Below, piece by piece: positions 49,442-58,682 of a stretch of DNA of 64,000 nt. Origin of the DNA: Crossiella sp. CA-258035. Its GTDB lineage: Bacteria > Actinomycetota > Actinomycetes > Mycobacteriales > Pseudonocardiaceae. Below the pieces are notes generated by a model. That model was not told the origin of the DNA. It did no database searches and saw only the letters and a list, made by a program, of their open reading frames with translations. The stretch is from positions 405,001 to 469,000 of the forward strand of contig NZ_CP116413.1 of NCBI RefSeq assembly GCF_030064675.1, written 5' to 3'. Each line of letters starts with the position of its first letter. Positions within the stretch are counted from its first letter, which is position 1. The position numbers were made by a program, and so were the translations under genes.

Positions 49442-50752
49442 TCAGGTGGCCCTGGGCGCGGAACCGCAGACGCGGCGGGTGCCGTCCTCCTCCCAGTCCA
49501 GCCAGACCAGCTTGTCCCTGGCCGCCGCGGCCTCGGCGGCGGAGTACTCGTGGCAGCCGTCGGCGTTGCCGGGCAGGGTGACCACCGCGCGGTCCAGGTG
49601 CAGCCGGTCATAACCGGTGTAGGCCACGCTGAACTGGCCGAGGCGTTGCCCGGCAACGGGTTGCGGGGCCAGCACGGTGGCCGCGTCGCGCAGCAGGTAG
49701 GCGTCCCTGCTGTTGGCCACGGTGAGCGCGGCCGGGGTGTTGCCGGGGGAGCCGGTGGCCCCGTAGAGGTCGCCGCCGTTGCCCGCCGCGGCGGGCACCA
49801 GCGAGCCTGCCTCGGTCAGCTTGCGCACGAACAACGCCTCCGGGCTGTCCGGATCGCCGAAGTCGCTGCCCAGGGACAGGTTCACCACGTCCAGCCGGTC
49901 CGAATGATCGCCGTCGCCGTTGGGGTCCAGCGCCCGGTCCAGGGCCGCGGTGACCAGCTCGGTGCCGCCGGTGCAGCCGAAGACCTTGATCGCGTACAGC
50001 TCCGCCCTCGGCGCCGCGCCCGGCCCGATCCGCAGGCCGGCCACGTCCACCGCGGCCGGGTCGGTGACCGGGCTGCCGTCCTTGCGCACGCCGAACCCGG
50101 CCGCGCTGCCCGCCACGTGCGTGCCGTGCCCGCCGCAGGACATCGGGTCCGGGTCCGGCTTCGGCGGGATCCCGCGCACCGGGTCGTAGGCGTCCCCGGC
50201 CAGGTCGGTGCCGCCGATGACCTTGGCGGTGGGGAACCGGCCCGGCCCGCCGAAGTCGGCGTGGTGGTAGTCGATGCCGTCGTCCACGATGCCGATCCGC
50301 ACGCCCTCGCCGAGCACGCCCAGCCGCTGCCAGGCGGAGACCGCGCCGGTCAGCGGTCCCGCGCCCGCGTTGGTGCGGAAGTGCCGGGTGGCCGGGCGCA
50401 CCGAGCGCACCGCGGGGTCCTCGGCCAGCTCGCGCAGCGCGGCCGCCTCCGCGCGGACCAGCAGCCCGGCTACCGCGGTGGTCCGGTGCAGCAGCCTGGC
50501 CCGGTTGTCCCTGGTCCGCAGCTTGGCCACCAGGTCTTCACCGCCGCGCGCGCCGGTCAGCTCCACGAAGGCGGTGACCGGACCGGACTTGCCCGCTAGC
50601 GTGGTGTCCGGCCCCAGGTCTGGCAGCGCTCCCAGCCGGGGTCCGCCCAGGCCAGGGGCCAGTACCGGCTCCGACAGCGCCCCCGCGGGCACGGCACCGC
50701 CCGCGCAGAGCAGCGCGGCGAGGCTGAGTAGGGCAAGACTGCGCTTATTCAT
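49442..50752 (-). pseudogene. Subtilisin-like (S8) serine protease, N-terminal part ending at an in-frame TGA
   Basis: 436 residues from the ATG at 50752 with a Sec signal (RSLALLSLAALLCAGGAVPA), an inhibitor-like propeptide, the catalytic Asp motif GIVDDGIDYHHAD near 154 and the catalytic His motif GGHGTHVAGSAAG near 210. The Asn oxyanion residue is in VPAAAGNGG. The frame stops at TGA (49444-49442) inside the protease-associated domain (DKLVWLDWEEDGTRRVCGSA), before the catalytic Ser. The frame then continues with the expected sequence in the downstream part. Without the Ser this product should be inactive, so I treat it as one gene broken by a nonsense codon. Confidence 0.82.
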
Positions 50753-50786
50753 CCGAGGTGTGCACCGTTCAATGGTCATAGGGGCT

Positions 50787-50825
50787 AGACATCGGGTTGC
50801 CTGAGGCGATATACATCCGATGTCT
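50787..50825. promoter_or_regulatory. Inverted repeat AGACATCGG / CCGATGTCT, candidate operator of the fucose operon
   Basis: Arms AGACATCGG (50787-50795) and CCGATGTCT (50817-50825) are exact complements, 21 bases apart. The right arm is also part of the tighter palindrome ACATC-C-GATGT (50813-50823). It lies 35 bases upstream of the first operon gene at 50860. FadR-type GntR regulators commonly bind sites like this, and one is encoded at the other end of the operon. Confidence 0.55.
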
Positions 50826-50859
50826 GGGGATGGCTCCGGAGACGACGAGGAGTGACACC

Positions 50860-51726
50860 GTGCAGCTGCTGCGGCTTGGCGATCCTGGCAACGAGTCGCC
50901 CGCGGTGCGGGCCGAGGACGGCACGCTCCACGACCTGCGCCCGCTGACCACCGACATCACCGGCGAGTTCCTGGCCGCGGACGGGCTGGCCCGCACCGCC
51001 GCGGCGCTGGCCGCCGGCGAGCTGCCCGCGCTGGCCGACCCCGGCGACGGCTCCGGCCTGCGGGTCGGCCCGCCGATCGCGCGGCCGGGCAAGATCGTCT
51101 GCATCGGCCTCAACTACCGCGACCACGCCGAGGAGACCGGGGCGGAACTGCCCGCCGAGCCGGTGGTGTTCATGAAGGCTCCGGACACCTTGGTCGGGCC
51201 GTACGACGAGGTGCTGGTGCCGCGCCGCTCGGTGAAGACGGACTGGGAAGTGGAACTCGGTGTGATCATCGGCAGCACCGCCCGGTACCTGGAGGACCAC
51301 GAGAGCGCGCTGGCCTGCGTGGCCGGGTACGCGGTCTCGCACGACGTCTCCGAGCGCGAGTTCCAGCTGGAGCGCGGCGGCACCTGGGACAAGGGCAAGA
51401 GCTGCGAGACCTTCAACCCGCTCGGCCCGTACCTGGTGCCTGCCGCCGAGGTCGGCGACGTGCAGTCGCTGTCGCTGAAGCTCTCGGTCAACGGCGTGCC
51501 CCGGCAGGACGGCAGCACCAAGAACATGATCTTCTCGGTGGCCGAGTGCGTCCGCTACCTGAGCCAGTTCATGGTGCTGCGGCCCGGCGACCTGATCAAC
51601 ACCGGCACCCCGGCGGGGGTCGCGCTCGGCCAGCCCGAGCCCAAGCCCTACCTGCGCGGCGGCGATGTGGTGGAGCTGGAGATCGAGGGTCTTGGCAAGC
51701 AGCGGCAGACCTTCGGGCAGGCCTGA
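50860..51726 (+). CDS. Fumarylacetoacetate hydrolase family protein, probable 2,4-diketo-3-deoxy-L-fuconate hydrolase
   Basis: A 288-residue FAH-fold enzyme from the GTG at 50860 (GAGGAGTG ahead). [16 protein letters not shown] is the entry to the FAH core, with metal ligands in [12 protein letters not shown] and [13 protein letters not shown] and the late block [13 protein letters not shown]. In the known non-phosphorylative L-fucose route this family cleaves 2,4-diketo-3-deoxy-L-fuconate into pyruvate and L-lactate. The other enzymes of that route follow in the same operon, so the assignment is inferred from context. It is the first gene, one base from the next. Confidence 0.85.
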   Translation: MQLLRLGDPGNESPAVRAEDGTLHDLRPLTTDITGEFLAADGLARTAAALAAGELPALADPGDGSGLRVGPPIARPGKIVCIGLNYRDHAEETGAELPAEPVVFMKAPDTLVGPYDEVLVPRRSVKTDWEVELGVIIGSTARYLEDHESALACVAGYAVSHDVSEREFQLERGGTWDKGKSCETFNPLGPYLVPAAEVGDVQSLSLKLSVNGVPRQDGSTKNMIFSVAECVRYLSQFMVLRPGDLINTGTPAGVALGQPEPKPYLRGGDVVELEIEGLGKQRQTFGQA

Positions 51727-51727
51727 C

Positions 51728-53026
51728 ATGTCCGTGATCACCTCGGTGGACGTGCTCGACGTCCGCTTCCCCACCTCGCGCGAGCTGGACGGCTCGGACG
51801 CGATGAACCCCGACCCCGACTACTCCGCGGCCTACGTGGTGCTGAGCACCGACGACGGCGCCCGCGGCTACGGCTTCGCCTTCACCATCGGCCGCGGCAA
51901 CGACGTGCAGGCCGCCGCGATCCAGGCGCTGTCCCCGCACCTGATCGGCCAGCCCGCGCCGACCGGCGCGGCTGAGCTGGGCGCGCTGTCCCAGCGGCTG
52001 ATCGGCGACTCGCAGCTGCGCTGGCTCGGCCCGGAGAAGGGCGTGGTGCACATGGCGGTCGGCGCGGTGGTCAACGCCGCGTGGGACCTGGCCGCCCGTG
52101 CCGCCGGCCTGCCGCTGTGGCGCTTCCTGGCCGAGCTGACCCCGGAGGAGGTCGTCGGCCTGGTCGACTTCCGCTACCTGCGCGACGTGCTCACCCCGCC
52201 GCAGGCCCTGCTGATGCTGAAGAAGGCGGAGCAGGGCAAGGCCGAGCGGATCGAGAAGCTGCTGGCCGAGGGCTACCCGGCCTACACCACCTCGCCCGGC
52301 TGGCTGGGCTACAGCGACGAGAAGCTGACCAGGCTCACCCGCGAGGCGCTGGCCGACGGCTTCGGGATGATCAAGCTCAAGGTGGGCGGCAACCTCGAGG
52401 ACGACGTGCGCCGGATGAAGCTGGCGCGCGAGGTGGTCGGGCCGGACTACCCGATCGCGGTGGACGCCAACCAGCGCTGGGACGTGGGCGACGCGGTCAC
52501 CTGGATGCAGGCCCTGGCCCCCTACCACCCGTACTGGATCGAGGAGCCCACCTCCCCGGACGACGTGCTGGGCCACCAGGCCATCGCGCGCGCGGTCCGC
52601 CCGATCAAGGTGGCCACCGGCGAGCACGTGCACAACCGGGTGATGTTCAAGCAGCTGCTGGCCGCGGACGCGATCGACGTGCTCCAGCTGGACGCGGCCA
52701 GGGTCGGCGGGGTCAACGAGAACCTGGCCATCCTGCTGCTCGCGGCCAAGTTCGGCGTGCCGGTCTGCCCGCACGCCGGCGGGGTCGGGTTGTGCGAACT
52801 GGTGCAACACCTGGCGATGTTCGACTACGTTGCCGTCTCGGGATCGCAGGAGGGGCGGGTGATCGAGTGGGTGGACCACCTGCACGAGCACTTCGTCGAC
52901 CCGGCGGTCGTGCGCGACGGCCGCTACCGGACGCCGATCGCGCCCGGGTTCTCCGCGGAGATGAAACCCGCCACACTGCACGGATTCCGCTACCCGGACG
53001 GTCCTGAGTGGACGGAGACGCCCTGA
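51728..53026 (+). CDS. Enolase-superfamily dehydratase, probable L-fuconate dehydratase
   Basis: A 432-residue enolase-superfamily enzyme of the mandelate-racemase subgroup. The capping domain starts [20 protein letters not shown], which is typical of fuconate dehydratases. The barrel supplies the base MIKLKVGG (KxK), metal ligands [19 protein letters not shown] and TGEHVHN, and the late [12 protein letters not shown] His. It would remove water from L-fuconate to give 2-keto-3-deoxy-L-fuconate. It begins one base after the FAH gene and overlaps the SDR start by one base (TGATG). Confidence 0.88.
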   Translation: MSVITSVDVLDVRFPTSRELDGSDAMNPDPDYSAAYVVLSTDDGARGYGFAFTIGRGNDVQAAAIQALSPHLIGQPAPTGAAELGALSQRLIGDSQLRWLGPEKGVVHMAVGAVVNAAWDLAARAAGLPLWRFLAELTPEEVVGLVDFRYLRDVLTPPQALLMLKKAEQGKAERIEKLLAEGYPAYTTSPGWLGYSDEKLTRLTREALADGFGMIKLKVGGNLEDDVRRMKLAREVVGPDYPIAVDANQRWDVGDAVTWMQALAPYHPYWIEEPTSPDDVLGHQAIARAVRPIKVATGEHVHNRVMFKQLLAADAIDVLQLDAARVGGVNENLAILLLAAKFGVPVCPHAGGVGLCELVQHLAMFDYVAVSGSQEGRVIEWVDHLHEHFVDPAVVRDGRYRTPIAPGFSAEMKPATLHGFRYPDGPEWTETP

Positions 53027-53781
53027 TGAGCAGCGAGTTCGACGGACTGGTCGCCGTGGTCACCGGCGGCGCCTCCGGCATCGGCCTGGCCACCGCGCAG
53101 ACCCTGTCCGCGCGGGGTGCGCAGGTCGCCTGCCTCGACCTCAACCCCGAGGTCCCCGCGCCGCTGTTCGGCGTGCGCTGCGACGTCGCCGACGATGCCA
53201 CGGTGGTCGCCGCGATCGACGCGGTGATCGCCGAGTTCGGCCGGATCGACGTGCTGGTGAACAACGCCGGGATCGGCGCGCAGGGCGATGTCGGCGCGAA
53301 CACCGACGAGGAATGGGCCAGGGTGCTGGACATCAACGTGGTCGGCATGGCTCGGGTCAGCCGGGCCGCGCTGCCGCACCTGCGCCGCTCCCCGGCCGCC
53401 GCGATCGTGAACACCTGCTCCATCGCCGCCTGGGCCGGGCTGCCCCAGCGGGCGCTGTACTCGGCCAGCAAGGGCGCGGTCTACGGCCTCACCCTGGCCA
53501 TGGCCGCCGACCACGTGCGCGAGGGCATCCGGGTCAACTGCGTCGCGCCGGGCACCGTGGACACCCCCTGGGTGGGCCGCCTGCTCGACGCCGCGGCCGA
53601 CCCGGCGGCCGAGCGCGCCGCGCTCCAGGCCCGCCAGCCCACCGGCCGCCTGGTTTCCGCCGACGAGGTGGCCAACGCCATCGCCTACCTCGCCGGACCC
53701 GCTTCGGGTGCCACCGTCGGCACCGTGCTCGCCGTGGACGGCGGGATGCACGGACTGCGGCTGCGGCCGCAGCCCAGTTGA
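53026..53781 (+). CDS. SDR family oxidoreductase, probable 2-keto-3-deoxy-L-fuconate dehydrogenase
   Basis: A 251-residue classical short-chain dehydrogenase. The cofactor motif TGGASGIG is near residue 12, with CLDLNPE suggesting NAD preference (acidic residue after strand 2). NNAG is near 84, the catalytic Ser is in NTCSIAAWAG and the Tyr-x-x-x-Lys is YSASKGA near 145. In the L-fucose route this step oxidises 2-keto-3-deoxy-L-fuconate to the 2,4-diketo acid. The ATG at 53026 shares a base with the preceding stop. The ATG six codons upstream is less likely. Confidence 0.86.
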   Translation: MSSEFDGLVAVVTGGASGIGLATAQTLSARGAQVACLDLNPEVPAPLFGVRCDVADDATVVAAIDAVIAEFGRIDVLVNNAGIGAQGDVGANTDEEWARVLDINVVGMARVSRAALPHLRRSPAAAIVNTCSIAAWAGLPQRALYSASKGAVYGLTLAMAADHVREGIRVNCVAPGTVDTPWVGRLLDAAADPAAERAALQARQPTGRLVSADEVANAIAYLAGPASGATVGTVLAVDGGMHGLRLRPQPS

Positions 53782-53812
53782 GTAGATCCACACCAGCGAG
53801 TCAAGGAGGACC

Positions 53813-54853
53813 GTGGTGCGTTCCGACGTCCGCAGGGCAGGGGCCGCTGCCGCCGCGCTGGCCATCGTGTTGGCGGGTTGTGGCACCACGAACAGCCCGG
53901 GAGGCCAGCAGGGCGCCAGTGGCCCTGGTCAGGTCGGCGCCACCGTGCCGCTGCTGACCTCGCCGTTCTGGCAGGCCTACAACAACTACGTGCCGAAGAT
54001 GGCCACCGAGTCCGGGGTGGCGGCGCTGCCCACGGTCAACGCCAACTCCGACCCGGCCAAGCTGATCACCGACATGACCAACCTGCTCAACCAGGGCGTC
54101 AAGGGCCTGGTGGTCACCCCGCTGGACTCCGCCGCGGTGGTCGCCGGGCTGGCCCAGGCCGAGCGCAAGGGCGTGCCGGTGGTCGCGGTGGACGTGGCCC
54201 CGGAGAGCGGCAAGGTGGCCATGGTGGTGCGCGCGGACAACCGCGCCTACGGCACCAAGGCCTGCGAGCACATCGGCGGCAAGGTCAAGCAGGGCAAGGT
54301 CGTGCAGATCCAGGGCGACCTGGCCTCGGTCAACGGCCGGGACCGCTCCGAGGCCTTCCGCGAGTGCATGACCGCCAAGTTCCCCGGCATCCAGATCCTG
54401 GACCTGCCCGCGGAGTGGAAGGCGGAGAAGGCATCCTCCGGCCTGGAGTCGCTGCTCACCGCGAACCCGGACGTCAAGGGCGTGTACATGCAGGCAGGTG
54501 GCGTGTACCTGGCGCCGACGCTGCAGGCGTTGAAGCGCAAGGACCTGCTGCACCCGGTGGGCGACCCCAAGCACGTGGTGGCGGTCAGCAACGACGGCAT
54601 CCCGCAGGAGTTCGAGGCCATCCGCAAGGGCGAGATCGACGCCACGGTGTCCCAGCCCGCCGACGCCTACGCCAAGTACGGCATGTACTGGATCAAGAAG
54701 GCGATGGCGGGGGAGACCTTCAAGGCCGGTCCGACCGACCACGGCAGCACCATCGTCGAGGTCCGGCCGGGCATCCTGGAGGACCAGCTGCCCGCGCCGC
54801 TGGTGACCAAGGAGAACGTGGACGACAAGTCGCTGTGGGGCAACCAGCTGTGA
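53813..54853 (+). CDS. Sugar ABC transporter substrate-binding lipoprotein (CUT2, RbsB type)
   Basis: A 346-residue periplasmic-binding protein of the ribose/galactose type. The GTG at 53813 follows AAGGAGGA, and the lipobox is IVLAGCG. The pattern TVPLLTSPFWQAYNNYVPKMA and LVVTPLDSAAVVAGLAQAERKGVPVVAVD is the family 4 binding-protein core. It heads a CUT2 importer (binding protein, ATPase, permease) embedded in the 6-deoxyhexose operon, so L-fucose is its likely ligand. L-rhamnose or D-arabinose cannot be excluded. Confidence 0.9.
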   Translation: MVRSDVRRAGAAAAALAIVLAGCGTTNSPGGQQGASGPGQVGATVPLLTSPFWQAYNNYVPKMATESGVAALPTVNANSDPAKLITDMTNLLNQGVKGLVVTPLDSAAVVAGLAQAERKGVPVVAVDVAPESGKVAMVVRADNRAYGTKACEHIGGKVKQGKVVQIQGDLASVNGRDRSEAFRECMTAKFPGIQILDLPAEWKAEKASSGLESLLTANPDVKGVYMQAGGVYLAPTLQALKRKDLLHPVGDPKHVVAVSNDGIPQEFEAIRKGEIDATVSQPADAYAKYGMYWIKKAMAGETFKAGPTDHGSTIVEVRPGILEDQLPAPLVTKENVDDKSLWGNQL

Positions 54854-56364
54854 GCGCACCCGCCGCGCCGGTGGTCGAAGCGCTGGGCATCACCCGGCGC
54901 TTCGGCCCCACCACCGCGCTCCACGATGTCGGGATCACCGTCCGCCCCGGTGAGTCGCACGCCCTGGTGGGGCGCAACGGGGCAGGCAAGTCCACCCTGG
55001 TGGCCGTGCTCACTGGACTGTCCAAACCGGACAGTGGCACGGTCGCGTTCAACGGCGAGCCCGCGCCCCCGGTGGCCGACCGGGAAGCCTGGCGGCAGCG
55101 GGTGGCCTGCGTGTACCAGCACTCCACCGTCATCCCCGAGCTGACCGTGGCGGAGAACCTGTTCCTCAACCGGCAGCCGGCCAGCCGCGGCGTGATCCGC
55201 TGGTCCGCGCTGCGCACCGGGGCCGCCGAGCTGCTGGCCGCCTGGGGCGTGGACGTCTCGGTGGACGCGCTGGCCGGTGAGCTGGACGTGGAGCAGCGGC
55301 AGCTGGTGGAGATCGCCCGCGCGCTGTCCTACGGCGCCCGGTTCATCATCCTGGACGAGCCCACCGCGCGGCTGGACAGCCACGCGATCAGCAGGCTGTT
55401 CGAGCGCATGCACCAGCTGCAGGCCGCGGGGGTGACCTTCCTGTTCATCTCCCACCACCTGCAAGAGGTCTACGAGGTGTGCCAGGCGGTGACCGTGCTG
55501 CGCGATGCCAGGCACATCGTCACCGCCCCGGTCAGCGAGCTCTCCCGGAGCCAGTTGGTGGACGCGATGACCGGTGAGTCCGGCGGGCTCGCGGTGACCG
55601 ACGCGGCCGACCGGGAAGCCTTGCCGGACAACGCCCCGGTCGCGCTGGCCGTGCAAGGGCTTGCGGGCGACGGCTTCGCGGGCGTCTCCTTCGAGCTGCG
55701 CCGCGGCGAGGTGCTCGGGCTGGCCGGCAGCAACGCCAGCGGCAAGCACCAGGTCGCGGAAACCGTGTACGGGCTGCGGAAACCCCTCGCGGGCACGGTG
55801 CTGGTGGCCGGCGCCCCGCTCAAGCCGGGCGACGTCTCGGCCGCGCTGAACGCCGGGATCGGTTGCGTGCCCAGGTCCCGGCACGACCAGGGCCTGGTGC
55901 TGGGCATGTCCATCGGCGACAACGCCACCATGAGCGTGCTGGACCGGCTCGGCGTGGCCGGGCTGGCCGCGCCGAAAACCGTGCGCGCCAAGGGGAACAC
56001 CGCGATCGCCGAGTACGGCGTGGTGGCCAAGGAGGCCGACCAGCCGGTCAGCGACCTCTCCGGCGGCAACCAGCAGAAGGTCGTGATGGCCCGCGCGCTG
56101 GCCAACGACCCCGATGTGCTGATCATGATCAACCCCACCGCCGGGGTCGATGTGAAGTCCAAACAGGCCCTGCTGGCCGTGGTCGACCGGGCCAGGGCGG
56201 AGGGCAAGGCGGTGCTGATCGTCAGCGACGAGCTGGACGACCTGCGCCCCTGTGACCGGGTGCTCGTGATGCGCGCCGGAACCCTGGCCGCCGAACACCA
56301 GGCAGGCTGGGCCGATGGCGAGCTCGTGGCCTCCATCGAAGGAGTCGAACTCGATGGCGAATGA
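54850..56364 (+). CDS. Sugar ABC transporter ATP-binding protein with two NBDs (RbsA/MglA type)
   Basis: A 504-residue double ATPase. Domain 1 has Walker A GRNGAGKST near residue 40, a degenerate signature (LDVEQRQLVEIARAL) and Walker B IILDEPTARLD. Domain 2 has a non-standard Walker A (GSNASGKHQ), the signature LSGGNQQKVVMARAL and a Walker B-like stretch VLIMINPTAGVD that carries Asn in place of the usual acidic residues. This asymmetry is normal for RbsA-type proteins. The GTG at 54850 overlaps the binding-protein stop (GTGA). It drives the permease encoded next. Confidence 0.9.
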   Translation: MSAPAAPVVEALGITRRFGPTTALHDVGITVRPGESHALVGRNGAGKSTLVAVLTGLSKPDSGTVAFNGEPAPPVADREAWRQRVACVYQHSTVIPELTVAENLFLNRQPASRGVIRWSALRTGAAELLAAWGVDVSVDALAGELDVEQRQLVEIARALSYGARFIILDEPTARLDSHAISRLFERMHQLQAAGVTFLFISHHLQEVYEVCQAVTVLRDARHIVTAPVSELSRSQLVDAMTGESGGLAVTDAADREALPDNAPVALAVQGLAGDGFAGVSFELRRGEVLGLAGSNASGKHQVAETVYGLRKPLAGTVLVAGAPLKPGDVSAALNAGIGCVPRSRHDQGLVLGMSIGDNATMSVLDRLGVAGLAAPKTVRAKGNTAIAEYGVVAKEADQPVSDLSGGNQQKVVMARALANDPDVLIMINPTAGVDVKSKQALLAVVDRARAEGKAVLIVSDELDDLRPCDRVLVMRAGTLAAEHQAGWADGELVASIEGVELDGE

Positions 56365-57382
56365 CACCGCCGTGCAGAACACCCCCACGGCCGGCAAGTC
56401 CGCGCCGCCACGACGGATCCGGCTGGCCAGGCTGCGTGACCTGGCGCTGCTGCCCGCGCTCGCGGTGGTGGTGCTGATCGGCGGACTGGTCAACGACCGC
56501 TTCCTCACCACGGACAACCTGGTCGCGGTGCTCGGCGCCTCGGCCGCGCTGGCCATGGTGGTGCTCGGTGAGACGCTGGTGCTGCTGACCGGCAAGTTCG
56601 ACCTGTCGCTGGAGTCCACCGTGGGCATCGCGCCCGCGGTCGGCGCGCTGCTGGCCATCCCGGCGGCCAGCGGCATCGGCTGGTTCGAGGACCCGCTGCC
56701 CGCCTGGCTGGCCATCCTCGCGGTGCTGGTGGTGGGCGCGATCGTGGGGCTGTTCAACGGTTTCCTGGTGGTCAAGCTCCAGCTCAACGCGTTCATCGTG
56801 ACCCTGGCGATGCTGATCATCCTGCGCGGCCTGCTGGTCGGCTCCACCGAGGGCAAGACCCTGTTCCAGATGCCGGAGGCGTTCTTCGCGCTGGCCACCA
56901 ACACCTTCCTCGGCCTGCCCATCTCGGTGTGGCTGGCCGGGATCGCCTACCTGGTGGCCGGGTTCCTGTTGCGCTACCACCGGATCGGCCGCGCGCTCTA
57001 CGCCATCGGCGGCAACGCCCAGGCCGCCCGCGCCGCCGGCATCCGGGTGGACCGGATCGCCTGGTCGGTGTTCGTGGTGGCCGGGGTGCTGGCCGCGATC
57101 GGCGGGCTGATCCAGACCGGTTACGTGGGCGCGCTCAGCGCGGGCCAGGGCGACCGGATGATCTTCACCGTGTTCGCCGCCGCGGTCATCGGCGGCATCT
57201 CCCTCGACGGCGGCAAGGGCACCCTGTTCGGCGCGCTCACCGGCGTGCTGCTGCTCGGCGTGGTGGACAACCTGCTCACCGCGGCCCAGGTGCCCTCGTT
57301 CTGGATCCAGGCGGTCTACGGCGCGGTCATCCTCGGCGCGCTGATGCTGGCCCGGATCGCCAGCGGGAAGGCGCAGACCTGA
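56354..57382 (+). CDS. Sugar ABC transporter permease (CUT2, RbsC type)
   Basis: A 342-residue polytopic protein with about ten hydrophobic segments and CUT2 permease features: GETLVLLTGKFDLSLESTVGIAP (usual G.DLSVG region), GLFNGFLVVKLQLNAFIVTLAM and YAIGGNAQAARAAGIRVDRI (EAA-like loop). Its ATG, after an AGGAG, lies 11 bases inside the ATPase gene. Its stop overlaps the mutarotase start by one base. It forms the pore of the operon's importer. Confidence 0.92.
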   Translation: MANDTAVQNTPTAGKSAPPRRIRLARLRDLALLPALAVVVLIGGLVNDRFLTTDNLVAVLGASAALAMVVLGETLVLLTGKFDLSLESTVGIAPAVGALLAIPAASGIGWFEDPLPAWLAILAVLVVGAIVGLFNGFLVVKLQLNAFIVTLAMLIILRGLLVGSTEGKTLFQMPEAFFALATNTFLGLPISVWLAGIAYLVAGFLLRYHRIGRALYAIGGNAQAARAAGIRVDRIAWSVFVVAGVLAAIGGLIQTGYVGALSAGQGDRMIFTVFAAAVIGGISLDGGKGTLFGALTGVLLLGVVDNLLTAAQVPSFWIQAVYGAVILGALMLARIASGKAQT

Positions 57383-57690
57383 TGGAGACGGTGCTGCACA
57401 CCAGGCTCAAGCCGGGCAGGGAAGCCGAGTACGAGCGGGTGCACGCGAGCATCCCGCCGGAGCTGGACCTCGCGCTGCGCGAGGCCGGGGTCCGCTCCTG
57501 GCGGATCTGGCGCAGCGGCCGGGACCTGTTCCACCTGGTCGACTGCGACGACTACGAGGCCATGCGGGCGCACCTGCGCGAGCACCCGGCCAACGTTCCC
57601 TGGCAGGCCAGGATGGCCGAGCTGCTGGAGGTGCCCGACGACTACTCGGGCGCCGAACCGGAGATCCGACTCGTCTGGGAGCTGCCGTGA
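57382..57690 (+). CDS. L-rhamnose/L-fucose mutarotase family protein (RhaM type)
   Basis: A 102-residue dimeric ferredoxin-like fold protein of the RhaM (DUF718) family. Recognisable blocks are VLHTRLKPGREAEYERVHASI, REAGVRSWRIWRSGRDLFHLVDCDDYEAM and a C-terminal tryptophan strand (IRLVWELP). These proteins interconvert alpha and beta anomers of 6-deoxyhexoses, which feeds the correct anomer to the sugar dehydrogenase. It is tightly packed between the permease (1-base overlap) and the aldo-keto reductase (4-base overlap). The ligand, L-fucose or L-rhamnose, is inferred from the operon. Confidence 0.9.
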   Translation: METVLHTRLKPGREAEYERVHASIPPELDLALREAGVRSWRIWRSGRDLFHLVDCDDYEAMRAHLREHPANVPWQARMAELLEVPDDYSGAEPEIRLVWELP

Positions 57691-58682
57691 GGACCGCGAA
57701 ACTGGGCCGCACCACGGTGCCGGTGACCGCGCTGGGCTTCGGCGCCGCGCCGATCGGCAACCTCTACCGCCCGGTGCCCGACGCCGACGCGCACGCCGCG
57801 GTCCGCGCCGCCTGGGACGCCGGGGTGCGCTACTTCGACACCGCGCCGCACTACGGCCTCGGCCTGTCCGAACGCCGCCTCGGCGCGGTGCTGGCCGAGC
57901 ACCCCAGGGACGAGTTCACCGTCTCCACCAAGGTCGGCCGCCTGCTCACTGAGTACGACGGCGGCGGCGACGACCTGGCCAACGGCTTCGACGTGCTGGC
58001 CACCCACCGCAGGGTGTGGGACTTCAGCGCCGACGGCGTGCGCCGCTCGCTGGAGTCCTCCCTGGACAGACTGGGCCTGGACCGGGTCGACGTGGTGCTG
58101 CTGCACGACCCGGACGACCACTGGGCCGAGGCCGCCGGAAAGGGCTTCCCGGCGCTGGCCGAGCTGCGCGACCAGGGCGTGGTCGGCGCGATCGGCGTGG
58201 GCATGAACCAGTGGCAGCTGCCTGCCCGGTTCATCCGCGAGACCGACATCGACGTGGTGATGCTGGCTGGTCGCTACTCGCTGCTGGAACAGCCCGCCGC
58301 GGCCGAGTTCCTGCCGCTGTGCCTGGAGCGCAACGTCTCCGTGCTGGCTGCGGGCGTGTTCAACTCCGGCCTGCTCTCCCGGCACGAGATCCCGGTCAAC
58401 GCCAAGTACAACTACGCCGACGCGCCGCCGGAGCTGGTGGACCGGGCCAGGGCGATCGCCGGGGTGTGCGAGCGGCACGGCGTCACGCTGCCGCAGGCCG
58501 CCATCCAGTTCGCCTTCGGCCACCCCTCGGTCGCCTCGGTGGTCATCGGCGCCCGCACCGGCGAGCAGATGCGGCAGAACGCCGAGCTGGTCGCCAACCC
58601 GGTGCCGCCGGCGCTGTGGGCCGAGCTGCGCGAGCGGAACCTGCTGGCCGCGGACGTGCTCGGCCCGGGCGAGCGGGCATGA
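57687..58682 (+). CDS. Aldo-keto reductase, probable L-fucose (6-deoxyhexose) 1-dehydrogenase
   Basis: A 331-residue AKR with the four catalytic residues visible: Asp in YFDTAPHYG near 50, Tyr in the same block, Lys in VSTKVGRLL near 83 and His in VVLLHDPDDH near 133. AAIQFAFGHPSVASVVIGARTGEQ is the cofactor-binding end. The family is that of D-threo-aldose/L-fucose dehydrogenases (AKR subgroup), which oxidise L-fucose at C1 to L-fucono-lactone. The GTG at 57687 overlaps the mutarotase stop (GTGA), and the lactonase gene overlaps its end in the same way. Substrate is inferred from context. Confidence 0.88.
   Translation: MRTAKLGRTTVPVTALGFGAAPIGNLYRPVPDADAHAAVRAAWDAGVRYFDTAPHYGLGLSERRLGAVLAEHPRDEFTVSTKVGRLLTEYDGGGDDLANGFDVLATHRRVWDFSADGVRRSLESSLDRLGLDRVDVVLLHDPDDHWAEAAGKGFPALAELRDQGVVGAIGVGMNQWQLPARFIRETDIDVVMLAGRYSLLEQPAAAEFLPLCLERNVSVLAAGVFNSGLLSRHEIPVNAKYNYADAPPELVDRARAIAGVCERHGVTLPQAAIQFAFGHPSVASVVIGARTGEQMRQNAELVANPVPPALWAELRERNLLAADVLGPGERA

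Noticed and set aside
47756-50752. Selenocysteine at the in-frame TGA of the S8 protease
   Set aside because: S8 proteases are not known selenoproteins, the position is not catalytic and no SECIS-like hairpin is evident just downstream; nonsense mutation or sequence error is simpler.
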